A stretch of 64,000 nt of DNA from contig NZ_JAERRB010000008.1 in the NCBI RefSeq assembly GCF_016735595.1, forward strand, positions 186,001 to 250,000, in the 5' to 3' direction. Position numbers and translations under genes: made by a program. The stretch is from Chryseolinea lacunae (GTDB taxonomy: Bacteria; Bacteroidota; Bacteroidia; Cytophagales; Cyclobacteriaceae). The notes below the pieces were generated by a model. That model ran no database searches. It saw nothing but the letters and a program-made list of their open reading frames with translations, and was not told the origin of the DNA. Positions 26,433 through 33,915 of this stretch are shown one piece after another (the stretch's first letter is position 1; the number at the start of each line of letters is the position of its first letter).

Positions 26433-27323
26433 TTATTCCGTGATGCTCTTGCGCAATTTGTCAACAATCGTTGTGATCTCGATCAGGTTCTTGTCGGTGA
26501 GCACCAGATTGGCTTTGTTGTTCTTGATTTGTTCGTCGATGTTCAGGGCTGTGTAGGCTGCTTCGAGCGACTTCAGGTCGGCCACGATAGTCGTCACAGA
26601 TTCTGTTTGTTCGCTGGCCGAAAGCATCTTGATGAGTTCCGAAACCGAGTTCTTCTGTTTCACCACCACACGCATCAGGGGTGTGAGCACCACGGCGCGC
26701 TGGTCGTTGGGCAGCAGATCTTTAGGATAAGATTTCACCAGACCTGTCGAAATGTAGAGACCTTCCACGAAGCTGCCGGTCACCACCAAAGCCGAAAGCT
26801 TTGTGCGGTTGTCGTCTTTCAGGAACAGTTCTGTTTTTTTGATCGTTTGGTTCAGGATGCTGGTCAGGGAATCCTTGTTGGAGATGTTTTCCTCGAATTT
26901 CTTCAACACGTCAGCATCAAACGAGCCGATAACGTTCATGTTATCCGCCAGGGTCTTTGCCGAGTTGAGGTAATCGATAGCCTCCTGAGTCTTGTCGTAA
27001 GAGCTAAGGTAGCCGATGTCGGCAGCGTAAACACCCAGGTTCAAAGCAGCCTTGTCGGCGCGTGACGCGTACTGATCAACTTTTGTACGGGGATTAACGA
27101 GGCTTTCGTTGAATTCGGCACCCGTGGCCTGCAACAGGTAAGGGATTTCGGTGGGGGAAGGAATATTATATACGACTTCTTCGATCTGTTTCTGCAAGCT
27201 CTCTTCAGCTTCCTTAAAGTCTGACGAGTTCTGGTCTTTTTCGCTGGAAGACTTTCCACATGAAGCCAAACCCGTGGCTATCAGGGCGCTAAAAGAGAAA
27301 TAAAGGAGGTGTTTGAATTTCAT
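26433..27323 (-). CDS. Conserved hypothetical lipoprotein, helical
   Basis: A 296-residue protein with a lipobox (ALIATGLASC, Cys about residue 22), a Ser/Lys/Asp-rich linker, and a mostly helical, charged body with no membrane segment. NIPSPTEIPYLLQATGAEFN (about 53-72) and NLGVYAADIGYLSSYDKTQEA (about 95-115) look like conserved cores; I recall similar lipoproteins in Bacteroidota but no known function. Single-gene unit: a terminator follows and it is divergent from the receiver gene at 27464 across 140 nt of AT-rich DNA. Likely anchored to the outer or inner membrane facing the periplasm. Confidence 0.8.
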   Translation of the reverse strand: MKFKHLLYFSFSALIATGLASCGKSSSEKDQNSSDFKEAEESLQKQIEEVVYNIPSPTEIPYLLQATGAEFNESLVNPRTKVDQYASRADKAALNLGVYAADIGYLSSYDKTQEAIDYLNSAKTLADNMNVIGSFDADVLKKFEENISNKDSLTSILNQTIKKTELFLKDDNRTKLSALVVTGSFVEGLYISTGLVKSYPKDLLPNDQRAVVLTPLMRVVVKQKNSVSELIKMLSASEQTESVTTIVADLKSLEAAYTALNIDEQIKNNKANLVLTDKNLIEITTIVDKLRKSITE

Positions 27324-27463
27324 GGTTAATGCTTAGGTGTTTAGAGTTTCAATTTTAATACATTTTTCAAAGCTTTAAAACCCGCCTTTTATAATTTTAG
27401 GTGATTTTTTCCCGTTTTGGTTACTTTTTACTAAGTTTAATAATGCACCTTTGAAAAAGTGTT

Positions 27464-27874
27464 ATGCCCAAACCAAGCCTAGTAGATAAGACGGTGTTAA
27501 TAGACGACAGTGACATAGACTTGTTCATTCAACGTCGGTTTCTGGAAGTTTACAATTTCTCTAACGAGCTGTTCTTATATAAATCTGCCGAAGAAGCACT
27601 CTCCTGGCTCAAGAACATCAATGGCGATCCCGCCCCCGACATCATCTTTCTGGATTTGAACATGCCCGAAATCGATGGCTTTTCGTTTTTGAAAAATTTC
27701 AAGGACCTCCCCGAGAAAATACAGACACACTCCAAGATCGTTGTGCTCACCAGCTCCAACAGCACAAAAGACCGCGATCAGGCCTTCACGTTCAACAATG
27801 TCATTCAGTTCATCACCAAGCCGCTGAAACAAACAGACATTGAAGAGCTGAAGAAACTCATCAACAAAAATTAA
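27464..27874 (+). CDS. Stand-alone response regulator receiver protein
   Basis: A 136-residue single REC domain. The acidic pocket is DDSD (residues about 14-17), the phosphoacceptor Asp is in IIFLDLNMPEIDGFSFL, the switch residue in IVVLTSSN and the conserved Lys in QFITKPLKQ. There is no output domain, as in CheY-like proteins that act by protein contact or pass phosphate onward. No kinase gene is adjacent in the same direction, so the partner is unknown; hybrid kinases elsewhere are the usual partners in Bacteroidota. Divergent from the lipoprotein at 26433. Confidence 0.93.
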   Translation: MPKPSLVDKTVLIDDSDIDLFIQRRFLEVYNFSNELFLYKSAEEALSWLKNINGDPAPDIIFLDLNMPEIDGFSFLKNFKDLPEKIQTHSKIVVLTSSNSTKDRDQAFTFNNVIQFITKPLKQTDIEELKKLINKN

Positions 27875-27997
27875 TTCCGGCCAGGCGCATTACCGCTCAA
27901 CCGGAAATTCAACCGATAACATTTCCAACAATACCCACAGAGGTGATGCGCTGATTTTCAGCGACAGCATTGGTACGTCCGCCTTAACACGTCACGT

Positions 27998-28765
27998 CTA
28001 GCGGTCGAGCCAGTCTTTAAATTCCTGCACACGTTCGCGGGCTACAATGATGTCGTTGTCGTCCGAATTTTTCAACACCAGCTTGAGGCGGCTGTTGGTG
28101 TGGCTGATCATGTCCACCAACGCCTCGGCCGACACAATGTATTTCCGGTTGATCCTGAAAAAGCGCTGCGGGTCCAACATACCTTCCAGCTGATCGAGGG
28201 TGAAGTCGAGAATGTTCTTGCGTCCATCGCGCATGTGGCCAAACGTGGTTTTTTCGAGGCTGAGAAAAAAGAGAATGTCCCCCACCTCCACCGACCGCAG
28301 GTGTTCGCCCACTTTGATGACGAAGCGGGTCTTGTATTTTTTGGTGAGCATGGCAATGGCCTGCTCAATATTCTCCAACGCGTTTTTGCTCTGTGGCGCA
28401 GGTTCCGTCTTCGCTAGCTTTTTGAATTTGGTGAGCGCGGCCGTCAGCTCATCTTTGTCGACCGGCTTCAGAATGTAGTCGATGCTGTTCACCTTGAAGG
28501 CCTTCAGCGCATATTCGTCGTAGGCCGTGGTGAAGATCACGGGCGAGTGCACTTCGCACTGTTCAAAAATCTGGAAGCTGATGCCATCGGCCAGCTGGAT
28601 GTCCATGAAGATGAGGTCGGGTGTGGCGTTGCCCTTGATCCACGCCACGGCGTTTTTCACAGTGTCGATTTTGCGGAGCACCACGGCCTCGGGCACGATG
28701 GTTTTCACCAGCGTTTCCAGGCGTTGTGCTGCCAGGGGTTCGTCTTCGATAATCAGGATGTTCAT
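27998..28765 (-). CDS. LytTR-family response regulator
   Basis: A 255-residue DNA-binding regulator. REC domain residues 1-120: acidic IIEDE, phosphoacceptor in LIFMDIQLADG, FTTAYDEYALKAF and YILKPVDKDE. LytTR DNA-binding domain about 145-255: FVIKVGEHLRSVEVGDILFF, FFRINRKYIVSAEALVDM and the basic recognition strand. It forms a transcription factor of the AgrA/LytR type, phosphorylated by the adjacent LytS-type kinase; its ATG overlaps the end of that kinase gene by 4 nt (ATGA), which is strong evidence for one operon. Confidence 0.94.
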   Translation of the reverse strand: MNILIIEDEPLAAQRLETLVKTIVPEAVVLRKIDTVKNAVAWIKGNATPDLIFMDIQLADGISFQIFEQCEVHSPVIFTTAYDEYALKAFKVNSIDYILKPVDKDELTAALTKFKKLAKTEPAPQSKNALENIEQAIAMLTKKYKTRFVIKVGEHLRSVEVGDILFFLSLEKTTFGHMRDGRKNILDFTLDQLEGMLDPQRFFRINRKYIVSAEALVDMISHTNSRLKLVLKNSDDNDIIVARERVQEFKDWLDR

Positions 28766-29799
28766 GCAGGAAGGATCGGAAGCTTCACGGTGAATTTTTC
28801 ATTTTGGACAACCTCCACGGCTTTGTCGCTGAGGAACTCGTAGCGTTTCACAATGTTCTCCAGCCCCAGCCCCGAAGACTCTTCGAGTGTCACGGATTTT
28901 TTCTGCAGATTGTTCTCCACGACAATGAAGCCGCCTTCCGCAAATAGCCGGATCGTTAAGGGATTGTCTTCCGAAATCACATTGTGTTTGATGGCGTTCT
29001 CTACCAGCATCTGCAACACCAGGGGCGCCACCATGCTTTCCACGTCGGCGAGCCGCACATCCATTTTTAGTTTCTCGCCAAAGCGGATCTGTTGCAGGAA
29101 CAAATAGGCGTCGAGAAATTTCCGTTCGTCTGCCAGGTTCACCACTTCCTTGTCGCGCGTGTCGAGCACGTAGCGGTAGACTTCCGAAAGCTGTTTGATA
29201 AATTTTACGGCCTTGTCCTGGTCGTCGTAGACGAGGTTTGTCAACGCGTTAAATGAGTTGAACAGGAAGTGCGGGTTCACCTGATTCTTCAGGCTTTCGT
29301 ATTTGGCGATGGAACTCTCTTTCTTAAATTTTTCCGACTCAATGGCCATGTCGCGCCAGTTGAACAGGAACGAGCGGCTGGTCATGAACAACGTAATCAC
29401 AAAGGTGATGGCAATGGTGGTGTAGCCGGTTTGCTCAAGCGAGGAGAACCGCATGCTGAAAACAAGTTCAAAAAATTTTGTCAACAACACGATGGCAATA
29501 AGCGTGTAGACCACCATCACCAGAATGCCCACGGCAAAGCGCTGAAGTGGCTTTTTTGTCCACTCAATTTTGTGATCGAGGTAGTCGGCCAGGTATTCAT
29601 TTCCAAACCACATAAACATCCAGGACGTGACCATGAATGTTGCCACTTTCAGAAACACGTGCAGCACGGTGTGGCAGGTGGTGCATTCGAGGTAAGTCAT
29701 GATGATGGCCCCCGCCAGCAGCCACGGTATCAGTTTTAGCCGACACCGGAGGTAGGACAGAAAAGGTTGCGGGGATTTTTGAGTTTTATCGTGTGGCAT
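28762..29799 (-). CDS. LytS/YehU-type sensor histidine kinase
   Basis: A 345-residue kinase with about four membrane helices (residues 20-150), no extra sensor domain, then the His_kinase motif with the phosphorylated His in LKNQVNPHFLFNSFNALTNL and the ATPase N-box QMLVENAIKHNVI and G-box SSGLGLENIVKRY. Partner of the LytTR regulator just downstream. The frame is open to 30018, but ATG at 29799 (MPHDKTQKSPQ) is preferred because it overlaps the TGA of the upstream gene (TGATG). The transmembrane helices probably sense the signal, perhaps together with the membrane protein encoded upstream. Confidence 0.92.
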   Translation of the reverse strand: MPHDKTQKSPQPFLSYLRCRLKLIPWLLAGAIIMTYLECTTCHTVLHVFLKVATFMVTSWMFMWFGNEYLADYLDHKIEWTKKPLQRFAVGILVMVVYTLIAIVLLTKFFELVFSMRFSSLEQTGYTTIAITFVITLFMTSRSFLFNWRDMAIESEKFKKESSIAKYESLKNQVNPHFLFNSFNALTNLVYDDQDKAVKFIKQLSEVYRYVLDTRDKEVVNLADERKFLDAYLFLQQIRFGEKLKMDVRLADVESMVAPLVLQMLVENAIKHNVISEDNPLTIRLFAEGGFIVVENNLQKKSVTLEESSGLGLENIVKRYEFLSDKAVEVVQNEKFTVKLPILPA

Positions 29800-30206
29800 C
29801 AGCGTAACAATCCGATGCCAAGAATAATAAGGGAAAGCGCCAAAACAAAAATCCCCACATAAATAAGTTTGATAAGGCCATTGGGTTTGGTCGCACCCTT
29901 GTTGAGGGCACACGCAAAGAACCCGCCGCTGATGAGCAGTGCCGCCGTGGGAACGCCTGCGCGCACCAACCAATTCAAGCCCACGGGCAACGTGGCGTCG
30001 TCGGCCATGAGCTGGCAAATAAGCGACAGGATCACGATCACCCCGGCGTGGGCATGGCCCGCCCGGAACATCGACTTCTGGAACCCGGTGAATTCCATCT
30101 TCTGAAATTTTCCGGTCAACACCGTCAGCAAAAAATAGCCACCATATTCAATGGTGGGAATGGTGAGCAAAGTGATGCCCGACATGAGTTTGGCTTCGTA
30201 GGTCAT
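29799..30206 (-). CDS. Small four-helix membrane protein co-operonic with LytS/LytTR system
   Basis: A 135-residue protein with about four hydrophobic segments (about 8-28, 50-68, 80-100 and 112-133). A polar motif FRAGHAHAGVIVILSL near residue 50 puts two His residues at a membrane boundary, which could bind metal, haem or a ligand. No family name recognised. Its TGA overlaps the ATG of the histidine kinase, so expression is coupled to the two-component pair; a sensing accessory or the regulated target are both possible. First gene of the three-gene operon. Confidence 0.75.
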   Translation of the reverse strand: MTYEAKLMSGITLLTIPTIEYGGYFLLTVLTGKFQKMEFTGFQKSMFRAGHAHAGVIVILSLICQLMADDATLPVGLNWLVRAGVPTAALLISGGFFACALNKGATKPNGLIKLIYVGIFVLALSLIILGIGLLR

Positions 30207-30261
30207 ACGTTCGTTTTGTTTTTTTATTTAGTTCTTCCCTGCACGAAACAGCGATCAGCGA

Positions 30262-30291
30262 AGAAGGTGAAGCGCAGTTGCTTCACCTTCT
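30262..30291 (-). terminator. Hairpin downstream of the TPR-like gene
   Basis: Perfect 12-bp stem AGAAGGTGAAGC (30262-30273) and GCTTCACCTTCT (30280-30291), 6-nt loop, lying between the stop of the gene at 30357 and the next operon. No T-tract on the minus strand. It could instead be a regulatory hairpin ahead of the operon starting at 30206. Confidence 0.5.
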
Positions 30292-30356
30292 CTAAGATAA
30301 ACCATTTTGGATCGCACGTCGCATCGGTTTCCCGTCGACATGTTTGTGTTTCGCTG

Positions 30357-31049
30357 CTATTTACATTTCTCTTTCAGACCCATGGCCATGCCCTTGCCCC
30401 ACTGCGGCGCGAGTTCGCTTGTGGCCTTGAAGGTTTCGAATTTCTCAAGTGATTTGTTCAACGTTCCACACGCTTCTTCGGTCGACGATCCAAAAAACTG
30501 CGCCGTGCCATATTGCATCTGGGCCAGCAACGCCAGGGCGCGGGGATTTTCCGGATTGAGTGCTACGGCCTTGTGAAAGCTTTGTGTTGCCAGGCCGGAA
30601 TACTGCTGCCCGCGCGTGGCCGGGTCGACGGTGACGCGGATCATGTGGATGAACCCTTCGAGTGCCGTGATTTCGGAGTCGCCCTGCTGAAGCGCCTTTG
30701 CTTTGTCGAGGGCGGTGGTGGCCTGGTCGAGGTAGCCATCTTTTTTGGCGCCATCCTTTTCGCGGTTGGCCATCATCACATAGCCAAACGAGGCATAATA
30801 GAACGGCTCCCACTTCGATTTTTCGGCGGTGCCGATGCGCTCCAGCGTGTTCACTGTGTTTTGCAATTCAGCAACAGTCTGCTGTGTGTAAACGGCCTGT
30901 ATGTTTTTCTGCATCGCCTCTGTGTACTTATCTGTGGCACGCGACGACAACGGCAAGGCCACCAGAAGAAACAGCACGATGTGCAGGAAACGCGAGACGC
31001 TAATGTTTTGCTTAGATACTGTGGAGTGAAGGTTCATAGAAGTTTTCAT
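30357..31049 (-). CDS. Periplasmic TPR-like protein
   Basis: A 230-residue protein with an N-terminal hydrophobic export segment (about residues 20-38, ending SSRAT) after a 19-residue polar leader. The body is helical with TPR-like pairs: DQATTALDKAKALQQGDSEI and ATQSFHKAVALNPENPRALALLAQM (the ALNPENPRA turn is typical of TPR). Ends with a Cys-containing helix. It lies 31 nt downstream of a TonB receptor in the same direction, so they are probably co-transcribed; a periplasmic scaffold for the receptor is a reasonable guess. Confidence 0.8.
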   Translation of the reverse strand: MKTSMNLHSTVSKQNISVSRFLHIVLFLLVALPLSSRATDKYTEAMQKNIQAVYTQQTVAELQNTVNTLERIGTAEKSKWEPFYYASFGYVMMANREKDGAKKDGYLDQATTALDKAKALQQGDSEITALEGFIHMIRVTVDPATRGQQYSGLATQSFHKAVALNPENPRALALLAQMQYGTAQFFGSSTEEACGTLNKSLEKFETFKATSELAPQWGKGMAMGLKEKCK

Positions 31050-31080
31050 AACTTATTTTTTTTAGGGTGAAGGATTATTT

Positions 31081-33234
31081 TTAAAGTGTTGGCAATTGGT
31101 TTGTTGATTTGTCTTTGGAGAGGGTGATGAAAATGCCGACGAACAAAAATCGCGGTGCAGGCTGGCGTATGGCCCGGCTGCCATACACACCCGAAGCATC
31201 GGGCGTGGTAGCATATTCATAGCCAAAAATATTGTCGCGGCCCAGCACGTTGGTACACGACACGTGCACAATGATGTAGGGCTTGGGCAGATACGAAAGG
31301 TTCACGCTGAGGTCGGCATAGTAGGGTGTTTTCCCGCCGTTGAAGACCGCCGTGTTCGGATTGTTGTAAGGACGGCCGGTGGTGTAGGAATAGGTCACAC
31401 CAACCTGTGTCTTGAGGGGCGTCACAAAATATTTGGTAACCAGCGACACGTTGTGCGCCGACGCAAAGGTGGGCACGGCACGTTGTGGAAAGTCGAGGTA
31501 GTTGCGTTTGGTGTCGAGGAACGAATACGAAAGCCAGTAGTCAACATTTTTGATCGACTTGTAGTCGCGCCAGAAAAATTCCACGCCTTGTGCATAGCCG
31601 TCGCCGCCGTTGTAGAGCTGGAGCGGATCGGCATTCCGGTATTTCACCAGGTCGTTGTAGCGTTTGTAGTAGGCTTGCAGGCGCAGAGTTCGGTTGTTCT
31701 CCATCACCTGATAGTTCAGGATGAAGTGCTCGGCCTTTTCGGAGCTCAGGGTGCTGTTGACACGAAGCATTTCGTTTTTGGCCGCCTGGCGAAACGTGCC
31801 ATACGCAAAGTAGACCTGGCTGATCTTGCCTGTTTTGTAGGCCAGCGACACACGCGGATCTACGCTGAACTTTTGGTTGAGGCTGTTGTATTCCGCCCGC
31901 GCGCCGCCCTGCATCACAAACTTGTTGCTGGTGTAGACGTCGGCTTCCACAAAGGCTGAAGAAAGTGTTTCGTTGAACGACAGCGTATAGTCCTGCCCCA
32001 CCTTCAGATCGAAAGCCTGATCGTAGTTTCGTTGAATCACTTCGGCACCGGCCTTCACTTCCACTTTGTCGGACAGCGAACCTTCGAAAACCGTTTTGGC
32101 ATGAACACCCTTTTGTGTTTCCACAATGTTGTCGTCGTTTAGCCAGGTGTTGTTTTTGATGCCGGTATACGAAAGACCGCCGCGCACATTCCACTTCTCG
32201 TTGAGCATGGTTTTGTAGAAGCCGTTCAGGTAGCGATAGTCGTTGGTGAGGTCGTAGAGTGATGTGTTGCTGTGGTCTTCGATGGCGTGGTTATAGAGCG
32301 CGAAGTCCGAATGGTTGTAGTTGCCATACACCTTCACCATGCCTTGTTTGCCGACGCGTTGCCGAAAAGCGCCGATGCCTTCGATGGACGCGGGCGGTGT
32401 TTTCCAGTCGATCTCCTGGTTGATGAGGCCGTAGTAGGGACGGATGTTTGTGTATTGCACCTTGCCCGCCACCGAGCCCCCATCCCAAGCCTGCGTGTGA
32501 GCCACGTCGGCACCAACCGACAGGATGCCGATGTCGGTGCGTGTCATCTCCGCTTCGTCTTTCGAATCGAGCGCCAGCACCGACGACAACGCTTGTCCAT
32601 ACTCGGCAGAATATCCACCCGTGCTAAAACTTGTGCCTTTGAACATGAAGGGCAGGAACCTTCCGCGCGACGGTGTGTTGGGTGCCGAGGTGCCATAGGC
32701 ATCGAGCACCAGCATGCCGTCGATGAATGTGCGTGTTTCGCTGCCATCGCCGCCGCGCACAAAGAGCCTTCCGGTCTCCCCCACTTTTTGCGTCCCCGGC
32801 AGTGTGTTCAACGCGCCTGCAATGTCGGCCGTGGCGCCAGCGGTTGTCGCGATGTCGATGGCCTTGAACACAGTGCGGCGCGAGGCGTCGCCAGCGGTGA
32901 ACGAACCGGCGGTGATCGTCACGGCTTCCAGCTCGTTGATGGTTTCTTCGAGCGCAATCGCCACCACCAACGGGGTGGTTCCCAGCGTGACAGCGCGGCG
33001 ATTTTCCTTGAAGCCAATGAACGACACTACCAGCGTTTGCTGACCCTGTTCGGATGTGGTGAAGCTGAAGTTGCCATTCGCGTCAGACGTGGTGCCGTCG
33101 TAGGTGTTGGCCAGCGTGATGTTGGCGCCGGGAATGCCCTCACCTTTGGTGTCGGTGACTTTGCCCGAAAGGGTAGTCTGCGCCACAACGGCGTGAAGCA
33201 TGAGCAGAAAAAAAACGGTAAAGAGTAGTTTCAT
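31081..33234 (-). CDS. TonB-dependent receptor with carboxypeptidase-like regulatory domain
   Basis: A 717-residue outer-membrane receptor. Signal peptide residues 1-18 (ending AVVAQ). Carboxypeptidase regulatory-like domain about 19-105 (TTLSGKVTDTKGEGIPGANI, VVSFIGFKENRRAV). Plug about 110-230: AVTITAGSFTAGDASRRTVF, LNTLPGTQKVGETGRLFVRG, TSFSTGGYSAEYGQALSSVL. The barrel follows to the end, with TonB-receptor-type strands. At 717 residues it is in the size range of siderophore or vitamin receptors rather than SusC (about 1000), and no SusD neighbour exists. Downstream TPR-like gene is probably co-transcribed. Substrate unknown. Confidence 0.92.
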   Translation of the reverse strand: MKLLFTVFFLLMLHAVVAQTTLSGKVTDTKGEGIPGANITLANTYDGTTSDANGNFSFTTSEQGQQTLVVSFIGFKENRRAVTLGTTPLVVAIALEETINELEAVTITAGSFTAGDASRRTVFKAIDIATTAGATADIAGALNTLPGTQKVGETGRLFVRGGDGSETRTFIDGMLVLDAYGTSAPNTPSRGRFLPFMFKGTSFSTGGYSAEYGQALSSVLALDSKDEAEMTRTDIGILSVGADVAHTQAWDGGSVAGKVQYTNIRPYYGLINQEIDWKTPPASIEGIGAFRQRVGKQGMVKVYGNYNHSDFALYNHAIEDHSNTSLYDLTNDYRYLNGFYKTMLNEKWNVRGGLSYTGIKNNTWLNDDNIVETQKGVHAKTVFEGSLSDKVEVKAGAEVIQRNYDQAFDLKVGQDYTLSFNETLSSAFVEADVYTSNKFVMQGGARAEYNSLNQKFSVDPRVSLAYKTGKISQVYFAYGTFRQAAKNEMLRVNSTLSSEKAEHFILNYQVMENNRTLRLQAYYKRYNDLVKYRNADPLQLYNGGDGYAQGVEFFWRDYKSIKNVDYWLSYSFLDTKRNYLDFPQRAVPTFASAHNVSLVTKYFVTPLKTQVGVTYSYTTGRPYNNPNTAVFNGGKTPYYADLSVNLSYLPKPYIIVHVSCTNVLGRDNIFGYEYATTPDASGVYGSRAIRQPAPRFLFVGIFITLSKDKSTNQLPTL

Positions 33235-33344
33235 AGGGAATCTTTTGTCGTATTACCGTGTAAAGATTCCCGCAGAATGTGGGGTTTGCCAATGGGAGTT
33301 ACTGAACTGTTGGCGGAGGTGGATGAACTGTGGCTTTCGGGCGA

Positions 33345-33776
33345 CTAGGCCTGACTTTCCAACAAGCCTTTTTTGATATCTTCATACATTCTGAACCCTT
33401 CGATCAGAATTTCCTCCAGTTCTTCATAGTTGGCAAATCGCGGAGGTTTGAAGTTATCATCCGTACTCACAAACGTACACATATACCTGAACGGCCCTCC
33501 ATCGCCCTCGCCATCCACTGTGGTACTGAATATGAAGTCAACAATACCAATGTCAGTACTTAAATTCAGACTCAGGTTAGGCTGAACATTATCGATTTCG
33601 AAGAATTTACCATTCTTATGATAGCGGCACACATACCCCAACTTTTCAATGATTGCCTGTACTTTTTCAGGATCCGCCTTTCTGAAAAAATTTCTGTGCG
33701 AATGCTTGTCAAACAACGCAACGTATCTGCTCTTAAAATCTATTCTCAACAAAACGCTTTTTAGTCTTTCCGTCAT
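33345..33776 (-). CDS. Hypothetical soluble protein (143 aa)
   Basis: No family recognised. A 143-residue acidic protein without signal peptide or membrane segment; start KSVLLRIDFKSRYVALF, a mixed alpha/beta body with YVCRYHKNGKFFEIDNVQ and IGIVDFIFSTTVDGEGDGGP, and a helical end (NYEELEEILIEGFRMYEDIKKG). The size, acidity and single-gene setting resemble stand-alone immunity-type proteins, but no toxin gene is adjacent, so that is only a thought. Codon use is more AT-rich than that of leuS next door. Divergent to leuS. Confidence 0.65.
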   Translation of the reverse strand: MTERLKSVLLRIDFKSRYVALFDKHSHRNFFRKADPEKVQAIIEKLGYVCRYHKNGKFFEIDNVQPNLSLNLSTDIGIVDFIFSTTVDGEGDGGPFRYMCTFVSTDDNFKPPRFANYEELEEILIEGFRMYEDIKKGLLESQA

Positions 33777-33889
33777 TCCATTCGGGTTTGCTGCTGGTCA
33801 AATTTAGATAATCCGCCTTCCGAAAAGGAAGAACTTATTCTGCCAGCCACCTTTTCGACGGGCAACCACGTTCTTTTTCCCTAAATCCT

Positions 33890-33897
33890 TATTTTTG
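33890..33897 (+). promoter_or_regulatory. -7 promoter box of leuS
   Basis: TATTTTTG matches TAnnTTTG and lies 18 nt before ATG 33916. It shows that the in-frame TTG at 33895 cannot be the leuS start. A TTC-type -33 sequence (around 33870) is weak. Confidence 0.5.
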
Positions 33898-33915
33898 CAC
33901 CCTTATCACTACAAC

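Noticed and set aside
32272-33228. 318-codon plus frame
   Set aside because: Antisense to the TonB receptor at 31081-33234.
33345-33776. Immunity protein of a toxin system
   Set aside because: Size and acidity fit, but no toxin or related gene is adjacent; left as hypothetical.
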